13,729 bases of DNA from JBEEJZ01 sp046046915 (lineage in GTDB: Bacteria > Pseudomonadota > Gammaproteobacteria > Burkholderiales > Burkholderiaceae_C), in NCBI GenBank assembly GCA_046046915.1, contig JBJOIT010000066.1, forward strand, positions 1 to 13,729. Reading direction: 5' to 3'. Under the pieces are notes generated by a model. That model did no database searches. It worked only from the letters and a program-made list of their open reading frames with translations, and was not told where the DNA came from. Of this stretch, positions 1 to 6,763 are shown in pieces. Position 1 is the first letter of the stretch. Each line of letters opens with the position of its first letter. A program made the position numbers and the translations under genes.

Positions 1-1508
1 TGGCTGAGCTGGGTGCTGGCGCTGCCGGCCAGGTCGGCGATGGTGCGGGCGACCTTAAGTGCGCGGTGCGTGCTGCGTGCCGACCAGCCCAGTCGGGCGG
101 CGGCCACGTTCAAAAATTTGACGGCATCGGGCTCCAGCAGCAGATGGGCGTCGATCTCTTGCCCCTGCAGGGCCTGGTTGGACTTGCCCTGCCGCTGCAT
201 GGCGCTTGCGCGGGCAGCACTGCAGCGCTCGCGGATGGTGGCGGTGCTTTCACCTGCGGGTGACTGCAGCAGGTCAGCCGGTGACAGGGTCGGCACCTCA
301 ATGTGCAAGTCGATGCGGTCCAGCAACGGGCCGCTGAGCTTGGCCTGATAGCGCGCCACTTGATCGGGCGTGCAGCGGCAGGCGGTGACGCGTGAGCCCA
401 GGTAGCCGCAAGGGCAGGGATTCATGGCACCGATCAGCTGAAAGCGAGCCGGAAACTCCGCCCGCCTCGCAGCACGAGAGATGGTGATGGTGCCTGTTTC
501 CAAGGGCTCGCGCAGGGCTTCCAGGGCGGCGCGGGGGAATTCGGGCAGCTCGTCTAGAAAAAGTACGCCGTGATGCGCCAGTGAAATCTCACCTGGGCGG
601 GGGGGAGAGCCCCCGCCGACCAAAGCCACCGCGCTGGCCGTGTGGTGAGGGCTGCAAGTGGGCCGGGTCGCCCATCGCCCTAGGCTGAAGCGTCCGCCAA
701 GTGAGGCGATGGCCGCGCTTTGCAAAGCCTCGTCGACGGTCATGCTGGGCAAGAGGCCGGCAAATCGCTGCGCCAGCATGGACTTACCCGAGCCCGGGGG
801 GCCGGACATGAGCAGGCTGTGCCCGCCCGCCGCCGCAATCTCCATGGCCCGTTTGGCAGCGGCCTGGCCCTTGACGTCGGCCAGATCCGGGTAAGCCTCG
901 GTGGCCGCCATGGGTATCGTGCTCAGGCGCGACCAGCCAGCGCCAGACGTGGCGCCACCCTGCGGCACGTCCGCCGATGTGGTGTCGGACTCAGGCAAGA
1001 ACTGTTGCACCACATCCAGCAAATGACCTGCACGGTAGACCTGCGCTGTGGGCACCAGCGCGGCTTCTTCTGCGCTGCCCGGCGGCAGCACCAGACGCGT
1101 GACCACTTGCGATGCATGCAGGGCCAGGCTCATGGCCAGTGCACCGCGCACGGCCCTCAGTTCGCCGGAAAGGGACAGTTCACCTGCAAACTCCCAGCCC
1201 GCCAGGCGTGCCGCGTCGATTTGCCCACTGGCTGCCAGTATGCCCAGCGCAATGGGTAAATCGAAACGGCCCGAATCCTTGGGCAAATCGGCCGGTGCCA
1301 GGTTGACCGTGATGCGTTTGTTGTGCGGAAACTCCAGACCCGCGTTCTGGATGGCACAGCGCACGCGTTCGCGAGCCTCCTTGACTTCAACGTCAGCCAG
1401 CCCCACCAGCGTGAAACTGGGTAGTCCATTGGCCAGATGCACCTCAACAGTGACGCTGGCGGCGTCCAGCCCCAGCAGTGCACGACTTTGCACCAAAGAC
1501 AAGCTCAT
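1..1508 (-). CDS. comM: YifB/ComM family Mg-chelatase-like AAA+ ATPase (partial, 3' end beyond the left edge)
   Basis: The reading frame is open from an ATG at 1508 to the window edge, giving 502 codons; family members are about 500-510 residues, so only the last few are missing. The N-terminal part (about residues 1-170) is the Lon-S5-like ChlI domain. A Walker A motif GPPGSGKS with Lys242 and a Walker B motif VLFLDELPEF with Asp319 and Glu320 mark the AAA+ core. The Cys-rich NPCPCGYLG...CRC segment and the C-terminal Mg-chelatase subdomain follow. In Vibrio and relatives ComM is a hexameric helicase that promotes branch migration when transformed DNA is integrated; it is also common in bacteria not known to be competent. 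The start is supported by a strong GGGAGGT ribosome binding site about 8 bases upstream. It is divergent from glnK, and a LexA-like box with an embedded TATAAA lies about 70 bases upstream of the ATG. Confidence 0.95.
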   Translation of the reverse strand, partial: MSLSLVQSRALLGLDAASVTVEVHLANGLPSFTLVGLADVEVKEARERVRCAIQNAGLEFPHNKRITVNLAPADLPKDSGRFDLPIALGILAASGQIDAARLAGWEFAGELSLSGELRAVRGALAMSLALHASQVVTRLVLPPGSAEEAALVPTAQVYRAGHLLDVVQQFLPESDTTSADVPQGGATSGAGWSRLSTIPMAATEAYPDLADVKGQAAAKRAMEIAAAGGHSLLMSGPPGSGKSMLAQRFAGLLPSMTVDEALQSAAIASLGGRFSLGRWATRPTCSPHHTASAVALVGGGSPPRPGEISLAHHGVLFLDELPEFPRAALEALREPLETGTITISRAARRAEFPARFQLIGAMNPCPCGYLGSRVTACRCTPDQVARYQAKLSGPLLDRIDLHIEVPTLSPADLLQSPAGESTATIRERCSAARASAMQRQGKSNQALQGQEIDAHLLLEPDAVKFLNVAAARLGWSARSTHRALKVARTIADLAGSASTQLS

Positions 1509-1543
1509 TTGTTTTACCTCCCAAAATGGTGCATGCACGATTC

Positions 1544-1567
1544 GGCATATGCCCAAATTCAGGCATA
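1544..1567. repeat. operator-like dyad of three GGCAT/ATGCC half-sites in the comM leader
   Basis: GGCATATGCC at 1544-1553 is a perfect 10-base palindrome. Its right half, TATGCC, forms a second perfect inverted repeat with GGCATA at 1562-1567 across an 8-base spacer. A separate perfect palindrome, GTGCATGCAC, lies at 1529-1538. All sit between the comM start and the LexA-like box. The half-site spacing does not match the NtrC consensus (GCAC-N7-GTGC). The binding protein, if any, is unknown. Confidence 0.35.
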
Positions 1568-1578
1568 GCCCCAGCGCA

Positions 1579-1598
1579 TACTGTTTATTTATACAGAT
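1579..1598. promoter_or_regulatory. LexA/SOS-box-like palindrome upstream of comM
   Basis: The site reads TACTGTTTATTTATACAGAT, which is CTGT-N8-ACAG with an AT-only centre. It matches 16 of 20 positions of the E. coli SOS-box consensus, and the LexA motif of beta- and gammaproteobacteria has this same form. On the minus strand it contains TATAAA (1593 down to 1588), usable as the -10 element of comM, so a bound repressor would block that promoter; no good -35 hexamer was seen at the right distance. It lies about 70 bases before the comM ATG and about 60 bases upstream of the sigma-54-like site facing glnK. The role is inferred; no lexA gene is in the window. Confidence 0.6.
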
Positions 1599-1657
1599 AG
1601 CATAACGCGAATGGCGCTTTGCACCTGCCCGCCTTGCAACCGGTATCCCAAAAAAGC

Positions 1658-1673
1658 TGGCATGTTTTGTGCT
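1658..1673 (+). promoter_or_regulatory. sigma-54 (RpoN) -24/-12 promoter for glnK-amtB
   Basis: TGGCATGTTTTGTGCT fits the RpoN consensus TGGCACR-N4-TTGCW at 14 of 16 positions and keeps the essential GG-N10-GC spacing. The expected transcription start is near 1684, leaving a leader of roughly 50 bases before the glnK ATG at 1737. RpoN-dependent, NtrC-activated transcription of glnK-amtB is well established in proteobacteria, so sequence and context agree. A canonical NtrC enhancer (GCAC-N7-GTGC) was not found upstream. Confidence 0.65.
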
Positions 1674-1736
1674 GAAAGCTCTCCGCCCTGGCGCCACACA
1701 GTGCCACCGATCCCCCATACATCCGTAGGAGAACCC

Positions 1737-2075
1737 ATGAAAATCGTGACGGCCATCATCAAACCGTTCAAGCTTGACGAGGTACGTGAAGCCCTTTCTG
1801 CCATCGGCGTGCAGGGGATTACCGTGACTGAAGTCAAGGGCTTCGGCCGACAAAAAGGCCACACCGAGCTGTATCGCGGCGCGGAGTACGTGGTCGACTT
1901 TCTGCCCAAGGTCAAGATCGAAGCTGCCATCGCCAGCGAGCTGGTGGACCAGGTCATCGAAGCCATTGAAGGTGCCGCACGCACCGGCAAGATCGGCGAC
2001 GGCAAAATTTTTGTCTCCAGCCTCGAACAAGTGGTGCGCATCCGCACTGGCGAAACCGGCAAGGACGCGCTTTGA
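1737..2075 (+). CDS. glnK: PII nitrogen regulatory protein GlnK
   Basis: This 112-residue protein has the full PII length. It starts MKIVTAIIKPFKLDEVREAL, and the T-loop holds Tyr51 in the RGAEY motif, the residue uridylylated by GlnD. The B-loop (TGKIGDGKIFV, about residues 83-93) and the C-terminal VRIRTGE segment that bind ATP/ADP and 2-oxoglutarate are intact. PII trimers sense nitrogen and energy state, and when de-uridylylated GlnK plugs the AmtB pore. The ATG at 1737 is chosen over an in-frame upstream start because the protein then begins exactly as PII proteins do and is preceded by TAGGAG about 5 bases upstream. The gene precedes amtB by 48 bases, the classic pairing, behind the sigma-54-like promoter at 1658-1673. 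Linkage to amtB favours GlnK over GlnB. Confidence 0.96.
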   Translation: MKIVTAIIKPFKLDEVREALSAIGVQGITVTEVKGFGRQKGHTELYRGAEYVVDFLPKVKIEAAIASELVDQVIEAIEGAARTGKIGDGKIFVSSLEQVVRIRTGETGKDAL

Positions 2076-2123
2076 CGCGACGGACTTCTCGCTTCTGAAT
2101 CACCCCGAACAGAGAACAACGCT

Positions 2124-3674
2124 ATGAAAAAACTACTTCTCTCCCTCGCCCTAGGCTTGGGCTTGCTGATGGGCGGCACTGCCGCCATGGCCCAGACCGC
2201 AGCGCCCGCTGCTCCTGCCGCTTCAACCGCCGAGGCCAAGCCGGCTGACGCTGCCAAAGTCGAAGCGCCTGCTGCTGCCGCAGCGGACGCTGCGCCCGCA
2301 CCTGCAGCACCGGCTGCTGCTGAGGCAGCCCCCGCTCCTGTACCTAACAAGGGCGACACCGCCTGGATGATGGTGTCCACCCTGCTGGTCATCTTGATGA
2401 CCGTGCCCGGTCTGGCCCTGTTTTATGGCGGCCTGGTGCGCAGCAAGAACATGCTGTCAGTGCTGATGCAGGTGATGGTGACCTTCTCGCTGATCGTCGT
2501 GCTGTGGTTCATTTATGGCTACAGCCTGGCGTTCACCGAGGGCAATGCCTTCATCGGCGGCTTTGACCGCCTGTTCATGAAAGGCATCTGGGACAACGTT
2601 GCAGGCACCTTTGTGAATGCTGCCACATTCAGCAAGGGCGTGGTCATTCCTGAGATCGTGTTTGCAGCCTTCCAGGCGACCTTTGCAGGCATCACCTGCG
2701 CCCTGATCGTGGGTGCCTTCGCCGAGCGCATGAAGTTCTCTGCGGTGCTGATGTTCATGGTGTTGTGGTTCACCTTCAGCTACGCCCCGGTGGCACACAT
2801 GGTGTGGTTCTGGATGGGCCCTGACGCCTATGCCACCAAGGAAGTGGCCGACGCCATGACCTCCAAGGCAGGTTACCTGTGGCAGACCGGCGCGCTGGAC
2901 TTTGCTGGCGGCACCGTGGTTCACATCAACGCCGCTGTGGCAGGTCTGGTGGGCGCTTTCATGAGCGGCAAGCGCATTGGTTACGGCAAGGAAGCCATGG
3001 CGCCTCACAGCCTGACCCTGACGATGGTCGGTGCTTCCCTGCTGTGGGTGGGCTGGTTTGGTTTCAACGCAGGCTCTGCACTGGAAGCCAACGGTTTCGC
3101 TGCCCTGGCCTTCATCAACACCTTCGCCGCCACCGCAGCTGCTGTGTTGGCCTGGTGTGTGGGTGAGTCCCTGATGCGCGGCAAAGCCTCCATGTTGGGT
3201 GCTGCGTCGGGTGCTGTGGCCGGTTTGGTGGCGGTGACGCCAGCGGCCGGTAACGTGGGCATCGGTGGCGCGCTCATCATTGGTGCACTGGCTTCCTTTG
3301 CCTGCCTGTGGGGCGTGAACGGTTTGAAGAAGATGCTGGGTGCCGACGATTCGCTGGACGTGTTCGGCGTGCACGGTATCGGCGGTATCTTGGGTGCCTT
3401 GCTGACCGGCGTGTTCAACTCGCCTTCCCTGGGTGGCCCTGGCTACGTGGCTGACTGGGTGACGGTGACCATGGTGACCGCTGCCGATTACTCGATCGCC
3501 GCTCAAGTCTGGGTGCAGGCCAAGGCCGTGCTCACCACCGTGGTGTGGTCGGCTGTGGTGTCTGTGGTGGCCTTCAAGCTGGTGGACATGACCATTGGTC
3601 TGCGTGTCTCCGAAGAAGACGAACGCGAAGGTCTGGACATCACCTCGCACGGCGAGACGGCTTACAGCCGCTGA
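2124..3674 (+). CDS. amtB: Ammonium transporter AmtB with signal peptide and Ala/Pro-rich periplasmic N-terminus
   Basis: This 516-residue Amt/Rh channel conducts ammonium across the inner membrane. Residues 1-23 are a cleavable signal peptide ending in AMA. Residues 24-75 are a low-complexity Ala/Pro stretch, and the eleven-helix Amt core begins near residue 79. Core signatures include LALFYGGLVRSKN, the FQATFAGIT Phe-gate segment (about 183-191), the conserved Asp259 in DFAGG, and the twin pore histidines His267 (TVVHINAA) and His417 (DVFGVHGIGG). The C-terminal tail DEREGLDITSHGE, which contacts GlnK, is intact. Most of the excess over the roughly 400-residue core comes from the signal peptide and linker. 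It is co-directional with glnK and almost certainly co-transcribed. No strong ribosome binding site precedes the ATG. Hairpins follow the stop codon. Confidence 0.96.
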   Translation: MKKLLLSLALGLGLLMGGTAAMAQTAAPAAPAASTAEAKPADAAKVEAPAAAAADAAPAPAAPAAAEAAPAPVPNKGDTAWMMVSTLLVILMTVPGLALFYGGLVRSKNMLSVLMQVMVTFSLIVVLWFIYGYSLAFTEGNAFIGGFDRLFMKGIWDNVAGTFVNAATFSKGVVIPEIVFAAFQATFAGITCALIVGAFAERMKFSAVLMFMVLWFTFSYAPVAHMVWFWMGPDAYATKEVADAMTSKAGYLWQTGALDFAGGTVVHINAAVAGLVGAFMSGKRIGYGKEAMAPHSLTLTMVGASLLWVGWFGFNAGSALEANGFAALAFINTFAATAAAVLAWCVGESLMRGKASMLGAASGAVAGLVAVTPAAGNVGIGGALIIGALASFACLWGVNGLKKMLGADDSLDVFGVHGIGGILGALLTGVFNSPSLGGPGYVADWVTVTMVTAADYSIAAQVWVQAKAVLTTVVWSAVVSVVAFKLVDMTIGLRVSEEDEREGLDITSHGETAYSR

Positions 3675-3703
3675 TCGTTCAAGCATCAGAGTCCAAACTC
3701 AAG

Positions 3704-3727
3704 TTGCCGGGTCTAAAAGCCCGGCAA
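3704..3727 (+). other. Perfect 8-bp RNA hairpin between the amtB stop and the intrinsic terminator
   Basis: TTGCCGGG at 3704-3711 pairs perfectly with CCCGGCAA at 3720-3727 around the 8-base loop TCTAAAAG. No T-tract follows, so on its own it is not a typical intrinsic terminator. It stands 3 bases before the terminator hairpin and may stabilise the 3' end of the glnK-amtB transcript or act as part of a double-hairpin terminator. Confidence 0.6.
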
Positions 3728-3730
3728 CAA

Positions 3731-3766
3731 AGCCCGCAAGCCTCGCCGCTTCGCGGGCTTTTTTTT
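3731..3766 (+). terminator. Rho-independent terminator of glnK-amtB
   Basis: AGCCCGC at 3731-3737 pairs with GCGGGCT at 3753-3759 and runs into an uninterrupted eight-T tract (3759-3766). This is a textbook intrinsic terminator about 55 bases after the amtB stop. It separates the nitrogen operon from the downstream sugar-enzyme run. Confidence 0.88.
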
Positions 3767-3819
3767 ATCGACGTCGCCGCAATGCACAGTGCACAATCTC
3801 CCGCTCGGAGAAACCACCC

Positions 3820-4683
3820 ATGTCTGTGATTGAACTTGTCAGTGAAACCATGCGATGCCACGTTGCCCCGGAGGCTGGGGGCAGCATCATGGGCTTGTGG
3901 CGCAGCGAAATTCCTGTTCTACGCTCGGTGTCTGACGCTCCGTACCCGCCGGCTCTGGACGCGGGCAGCTACCCGCTGGTGCCTTACTCCAACCGCATTG
4001 ACCACGGACGTTTTGTCTGGGAGGGGCAGGCGCATGCCCTGACGGCCAGCACTGTGCACCCGCCGCATGCCATCCACGGTGTGGGCTATCAAAAGCCCTG
4101 GCGTGTGCGTTACCAACAGGACGACATGGTGGTGCTGGCGCTCACGCATCTGGCAGACGAGCACTGGCCTTTTTCTTTTGAGGTGACGCAGCAGTTTTTG
4201 CTGTCCCCCACCGGGCTGAACCTGCGCATGCGCATCATCAATTTGAGCGACCTGACTGTGCCCGCAGGCCTGGGCTGGCACCCCAACTTTGTGAAGCGAG
4301 CTGGCAGCCACATCACCTTTGAGGCCAACGGCCGCTGGGAGATGGGTGATGATTTATTGCCCACCCATCGCAGTGCGTCGTATGGGCTGGACGACGACTG
4401 CGCGTCGCTGGCCGTGGACCATTGTTTTGACCTCTGGGCGGGCGTGGTGCACTTGCGCGACGAGCTGCTGCACACCCGCATCAGCTCGGACCTGAACCGG
4501 CTGGTGGTCTTTACCAACCCCCGCCAGGACATTGTGGCCATCGAGCCGGTGAGCCACGTTAACAATGCCCTGGGCCTGATGACGCAAACCGGCGTGAGTG
4601 CCGACGACCTGGGCCTGCGCCTGCTGGCGCCCGGTGCCGTGATGAATGCCGAAATGAATTTGATTGTGGAGAACGTGCAATGA
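3820..4683 (+). CDS. Aldose 1-epimerase (galactose mutarotase) family protein
   Basis: This 287-residue protein belongs to the aldose 1-epimerase / YihR-like superfamily (beta-sandwich), which interconverts alpha and beta anomers of sugars or related hexose derivatives. Visible active-site residues are Arg59 in PYSNRI, His86 in AIHGVGY, His154 in GWHPNF and the catalytic Glu242 in IEPVSH. It is shorter than E. coli GalM (about 346 residues), so the exact sugar is uncertain and no gene symbol is given. The ATG at 3820 is preferred because CGGAG lies about 9 bases upstream, homology begins right after it, and any upstream extension would read through the amtB terminator. Its stop overlaps the next start (ATGA at 4680-4683), which indicates translational coupling with the lactonase-like gene. 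No signal peptide; likely cytoplasmic. Confidence 0.85.
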   Translation: MSVIELVSETMRCHVAPEAGGSIMGLWRSEIPVLRSVSDAPYPPALDAGSYPLVPYSNRIDHGRFVWEGQAHALTASTVHPPHAIHGVGYQKPWRVRYQQDDMVVLALTHLADEHWPFSFEVTQQFLLSPTGLNLRMRIINLSDLTVPAGLGWHPNFVKRAGSHITFEANGRWEMGDDLLPTHRSASYGLDDDCASLAVDHCFDLWAGVVHLRDELLHTRISSDLNRLVVFTNPRQDIVAIEPVSHVNNALGLMTQTGVSADDLGLRLLAPGAVMNAEMNLIVENVQ

Positions 4684-5597
4684 GCTGGCAAATCGTCAAT
4701 TCCGTGCCCTGTGAATTGGGTGAATCCCCGTTTTGGCACCCGAGCGAGCACATGCTCTACTGGGTGGATATTCCGGGCCAAAAAATCCATCGGGCCAATG
4801 TGTTCATGGGCAATGTCGAGTCCTGGGACATGCCGCTGGAGCCCGGCTGCATAGCGCCTGCTGCCAGCGGAGGCCTGGTCATTGCCCTGCGCGATGGTGT
4901 CTACCGTGCTCGCGAGTGGGGCGGCCCCATCAGTCTTTTGCAGCGCTTTGATCACGACCCTGCCACCACCCGTTTCAACGACGGCAAGGCCGACCCCCAG
5001 GGGCGCTTGTGGGCGGGCACCATGTTCGAGCCACGCACCGCGCCCAAGGGGGAGCTGTTTTCGCTCGACTGCCGCGATGGCAGCGCACCTCGGGTGCAGC
5101 TGATGGCCACGGGCGCCACCATTGCCAATGGCGTGGCCTGGTCGCCCGACCAGCGCACGGCCTACTGGACCGACACCACTCGGGCCCTGATTCAGGCCTG
5201 GGACTGGGATGCGGCCAGCAACACCCTGACGGCGCAGCGCGTTTTCAAGCAGTTTCCGCCCAAGCCCGCCAATTTGTCGTTTGAGACACGACTGAGCTAT
5301 GGTGGCCGTCCTGACGGCGCTTCGGTGGACATAGAGGGCAACTACTGGGTGGCCATGTTCGAGGGCCAATGCATCCTCAAGCTCAGCCCCGGCGGCGACA
5401 TCCTGGCCGAACTGCAGGTGCCGGCCCAGTGCCCCACCATGCCCTGCTTTGGTGGCGACGACGGAAAAACACTGTTTGTGACCACGGCTCGCCACGGGCG
5501 TAGTGCCGCCGAGCTTGAGTTGTTCCCCCAGTCGGGCTGCGTGTTCTCCACACGGGTCGATGTGCCGGGCCTGCCCGTGAACTTTTTTCGCGACTGA
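4680..5597 (+). CDS. SMP-30/gluconolactonase/LRE family protein
   Basis: This 305-residue six-bladed beta-propeller of the SMP-30 family hydrolyses sugar 1,4/1,5-lactones with a bound divalent metal. The expected metal ligands are Glu15 (CELGESPFWH), Asn150 (TIANGVAWSPD) and Asp212 (GRPDGASVDIEGNYW). Substrate-side residues Asn100 and Asp101 appear in RFNDGKADPQGRLWAGT. It lacks an export signal, so it is probably cytoplasmic. The start overlaps the epimerase stop by four bases, and glcE-like coding starts about 20 bases after its stop, so the three genes look like one transcript. An epimerase beside a lactonase fits an oxidative sugar route (sugar to aldonolactone to aldonic acid), but the dehydrogenase and dehydratases of such a route are not in the window. 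The specific lactone cannot be told from sequence. Confidence 0.88.
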   Translation: MSWQIVNSVPCELGESPFWHPSEHMLYWVDIPGQKIHRANVFMGNVESWDMPLEPGCIAPAASGGLVIALRDGVYRAREWGGPISLLQRFDHDPATTRFNDGKADPQGRLWAGTMFEPRTAPKGELFSLDCRDGSAPRVQLMATGATIANGVAWSPDQRTAYWTDTTRALIQAWDWDAASNTLTAQRVFKQFPPKPANLSFETRLSYGGRPDGASVDIEGNYWVAMFEGQCILKLSPGGDILAELQVPAQCPTMPCFGGDDGKTLFVTTARHGRSAAELELFPQSGCVFSTRVDVPGLPVNFFRD

Positions 5598-5617
5598 ACT
5601 TCACCCCAGGGATGACC

Positions 5618-6763
5618 ATGCCAGCCCCACTTCAACACCTGATCGACCAAGTCCGTGAAGCGACCACCACGGGCAAGGCGCTGCACATACGCGGCGGGGG
5701 CAGCAAGGATTTTCTGGGGGGAGCGCCGCACGGCGAACTGCTAGACACCCGCGCCCTTGCCGGCATCGTCAGCTACGAGCCCAGTGAACTGGTGGTGACG
5801 GTACGCGCCGGCACACCTTTGGCTGAACTGGAGTGCACGCTGGCCGAGCAAGGCCAGTGCCTGCCATTTGAGCCACCACATTTCAGCCTGACGCCCGGCG
5901 CAGGGCCCGCCACGGTGGGCGGCATGGTGTCGGCGGGTCTGAGCGGCCCGGCCCGCGCCAGCGTGGGCTGCGTGCGCGACTACGTGCTGGGGGCGCAATT
6001 ACTCAATGGCCGTGGCGAGCTGCTCACTTTCGGTGGCCAGGTCATGAAAAACGTGGCGGGCTACGATGTGTCGCGCGTGCTGGCCGGCGCCAGGGGGACT
6101 CTGGGTGTGATCACCGAGGTGTCGCTCAAGGTCCTGCCAATGGCGCCTGCCGAAGCAACACTGGTGTTTGAGTTGCCCCAGGCCGAGGCTTTGGAGCACT
6201 TGCACCGTTGGGGGGCGCAGCCCCTGCCCCTGAACGCCAGTTGCTGGGTGCGCGACGCCACCAATGGCATACCGCGCGAGCTGCTGTTTGTGCGTTTGCG
6301 CGGGGCCGTTGCAGCGGTCGATGCCGCCTGCCAGCGCCTGCTTGCCGAGTTGCCGGGGCAGCGCATGGACCAGGCCGTGGCGGGCCCGGACTGGCAAGCG
6401 TGCCGGGATTTGCGCCTGCCCTTCTTTGCCGCACCACCAGCCCCCGGTTTGGCGCTGTGGCGTTTGAGCGTCTCCCAGACGGCCCCTGTGCTGGCGCTGC
6501 CTGGTCAGGTGCTGGTCGAGTGGCATGGCGGCCTGCGCTGGGTGTGGGCCGCACCCTCGGATGCGCCGCAATTGCGCACGCTCGCCCAGCAGGCCGGCGG
6601 CCACGCCAACCTGTTTTGGGCGCCGGGCTCTGAAACAGATGCGAGCTTGGGGCTGTCAGAGTTGCGCCACACCCCCGTGGCACCAGCGCTGGCGGCAATC
6701 CACCAACGCCTGAAGGCTGAATTCGATCCTGCCGGTGTGTTCAACCCCGGGCAGATGTTTTGA
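5618..6763 (+). CDS. glcE: Glycolate oxidase FAD-binding subunit GlcE-like protein
   Basis: This 381-residue PCMH-type FAD-binding protein resembles GlcE, the small flavin subunit of the GlcDEF complex that oxidises glycolate to glyoxylate at the inner membrane. FAD-domain signatures are HIRGGGSKDF (about 23-32), TPGAGPATVGGMVSAGLSGP (about 92-111) and GGQVMKNVAGYDVSRVLAG...GTLGVITEVSLKVLP (about 139-174). The C-terminal FDPAGVFNPGQMF is the usual family end. The ATG at 5618 is chosen over one at 5612 because AGGGA sits just ahead at a usable distance. It follows the lactonase gene by 20 bases. Neither glcD (the other flavin subunit) nor glcF (the Fe-S subunit) is adjacent, which is unusual for a GlcE. 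It ends 52 bases short of a convergent gene, and no clear terminator is visible in that gap. Confidence 0.85.
   Translation: MPAPLQHLIDQVREATTTGKALHIRGGGSKDFLGGAPHGELLDTRALAGIVSYEPSELVVTVRAGTPLAELECTLAEQGQCLPFEPPHFSLTPGAGPATVGGMVSAGLSGPARASVGCVRDYVLGAQLLNGRGELLTFGGQVMKNVAGYDVSRVLAGARGTLGVITEVSLKVLPMAPAEATLVFELPQAEALEHLHRWGAQPLPLNASCWVRDATNGIPRELLFVRLRGAVAAVDAACQRLLAELPGQRMDQAVAGPDWQACRDLRLPFFAAPPAPGLALWRLSVSQTAPVLALPGQVLVEWHGGLRWVWAAPSDAPQLRTLAQQAGGHANLFWAPGSETDASLGLSELRHTPVAPALAAIHQRLKAEFDPAGVFNPGQMF

Noticed and set aside
1589..2392. A 267-codon minus-strand frame over glnK and the amtB start
   Set aside because: It covers GlnK and the Ala/Pro linker of AmtB; its Ala/Gly repeats are the antisense of that linker.
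2457..3686. A 409-codon open frame antisense to amtB
   Set aside because: It is His-, Gly- and Gln-rich with no recognisable domain, the composition expected from reading a GC-rich membrane gene backwards. AmtB on the other strand is unambiguous.
3782..3795. TGCAC-A-GTGCA dyad before the epimerase gene as an NtrC site
   Set aside because: The half-sites are separated by one base rather than the spacing NtrC needs, and no sigma-54 promoter follows.
4110..5495. A 461-codon minus-strand frame spanning the epimerase and lactonase genes
   Set aside because: It crosses the boundary of two well-supported plus-strand enzymes with intact active sites, and shows no domain of its own.
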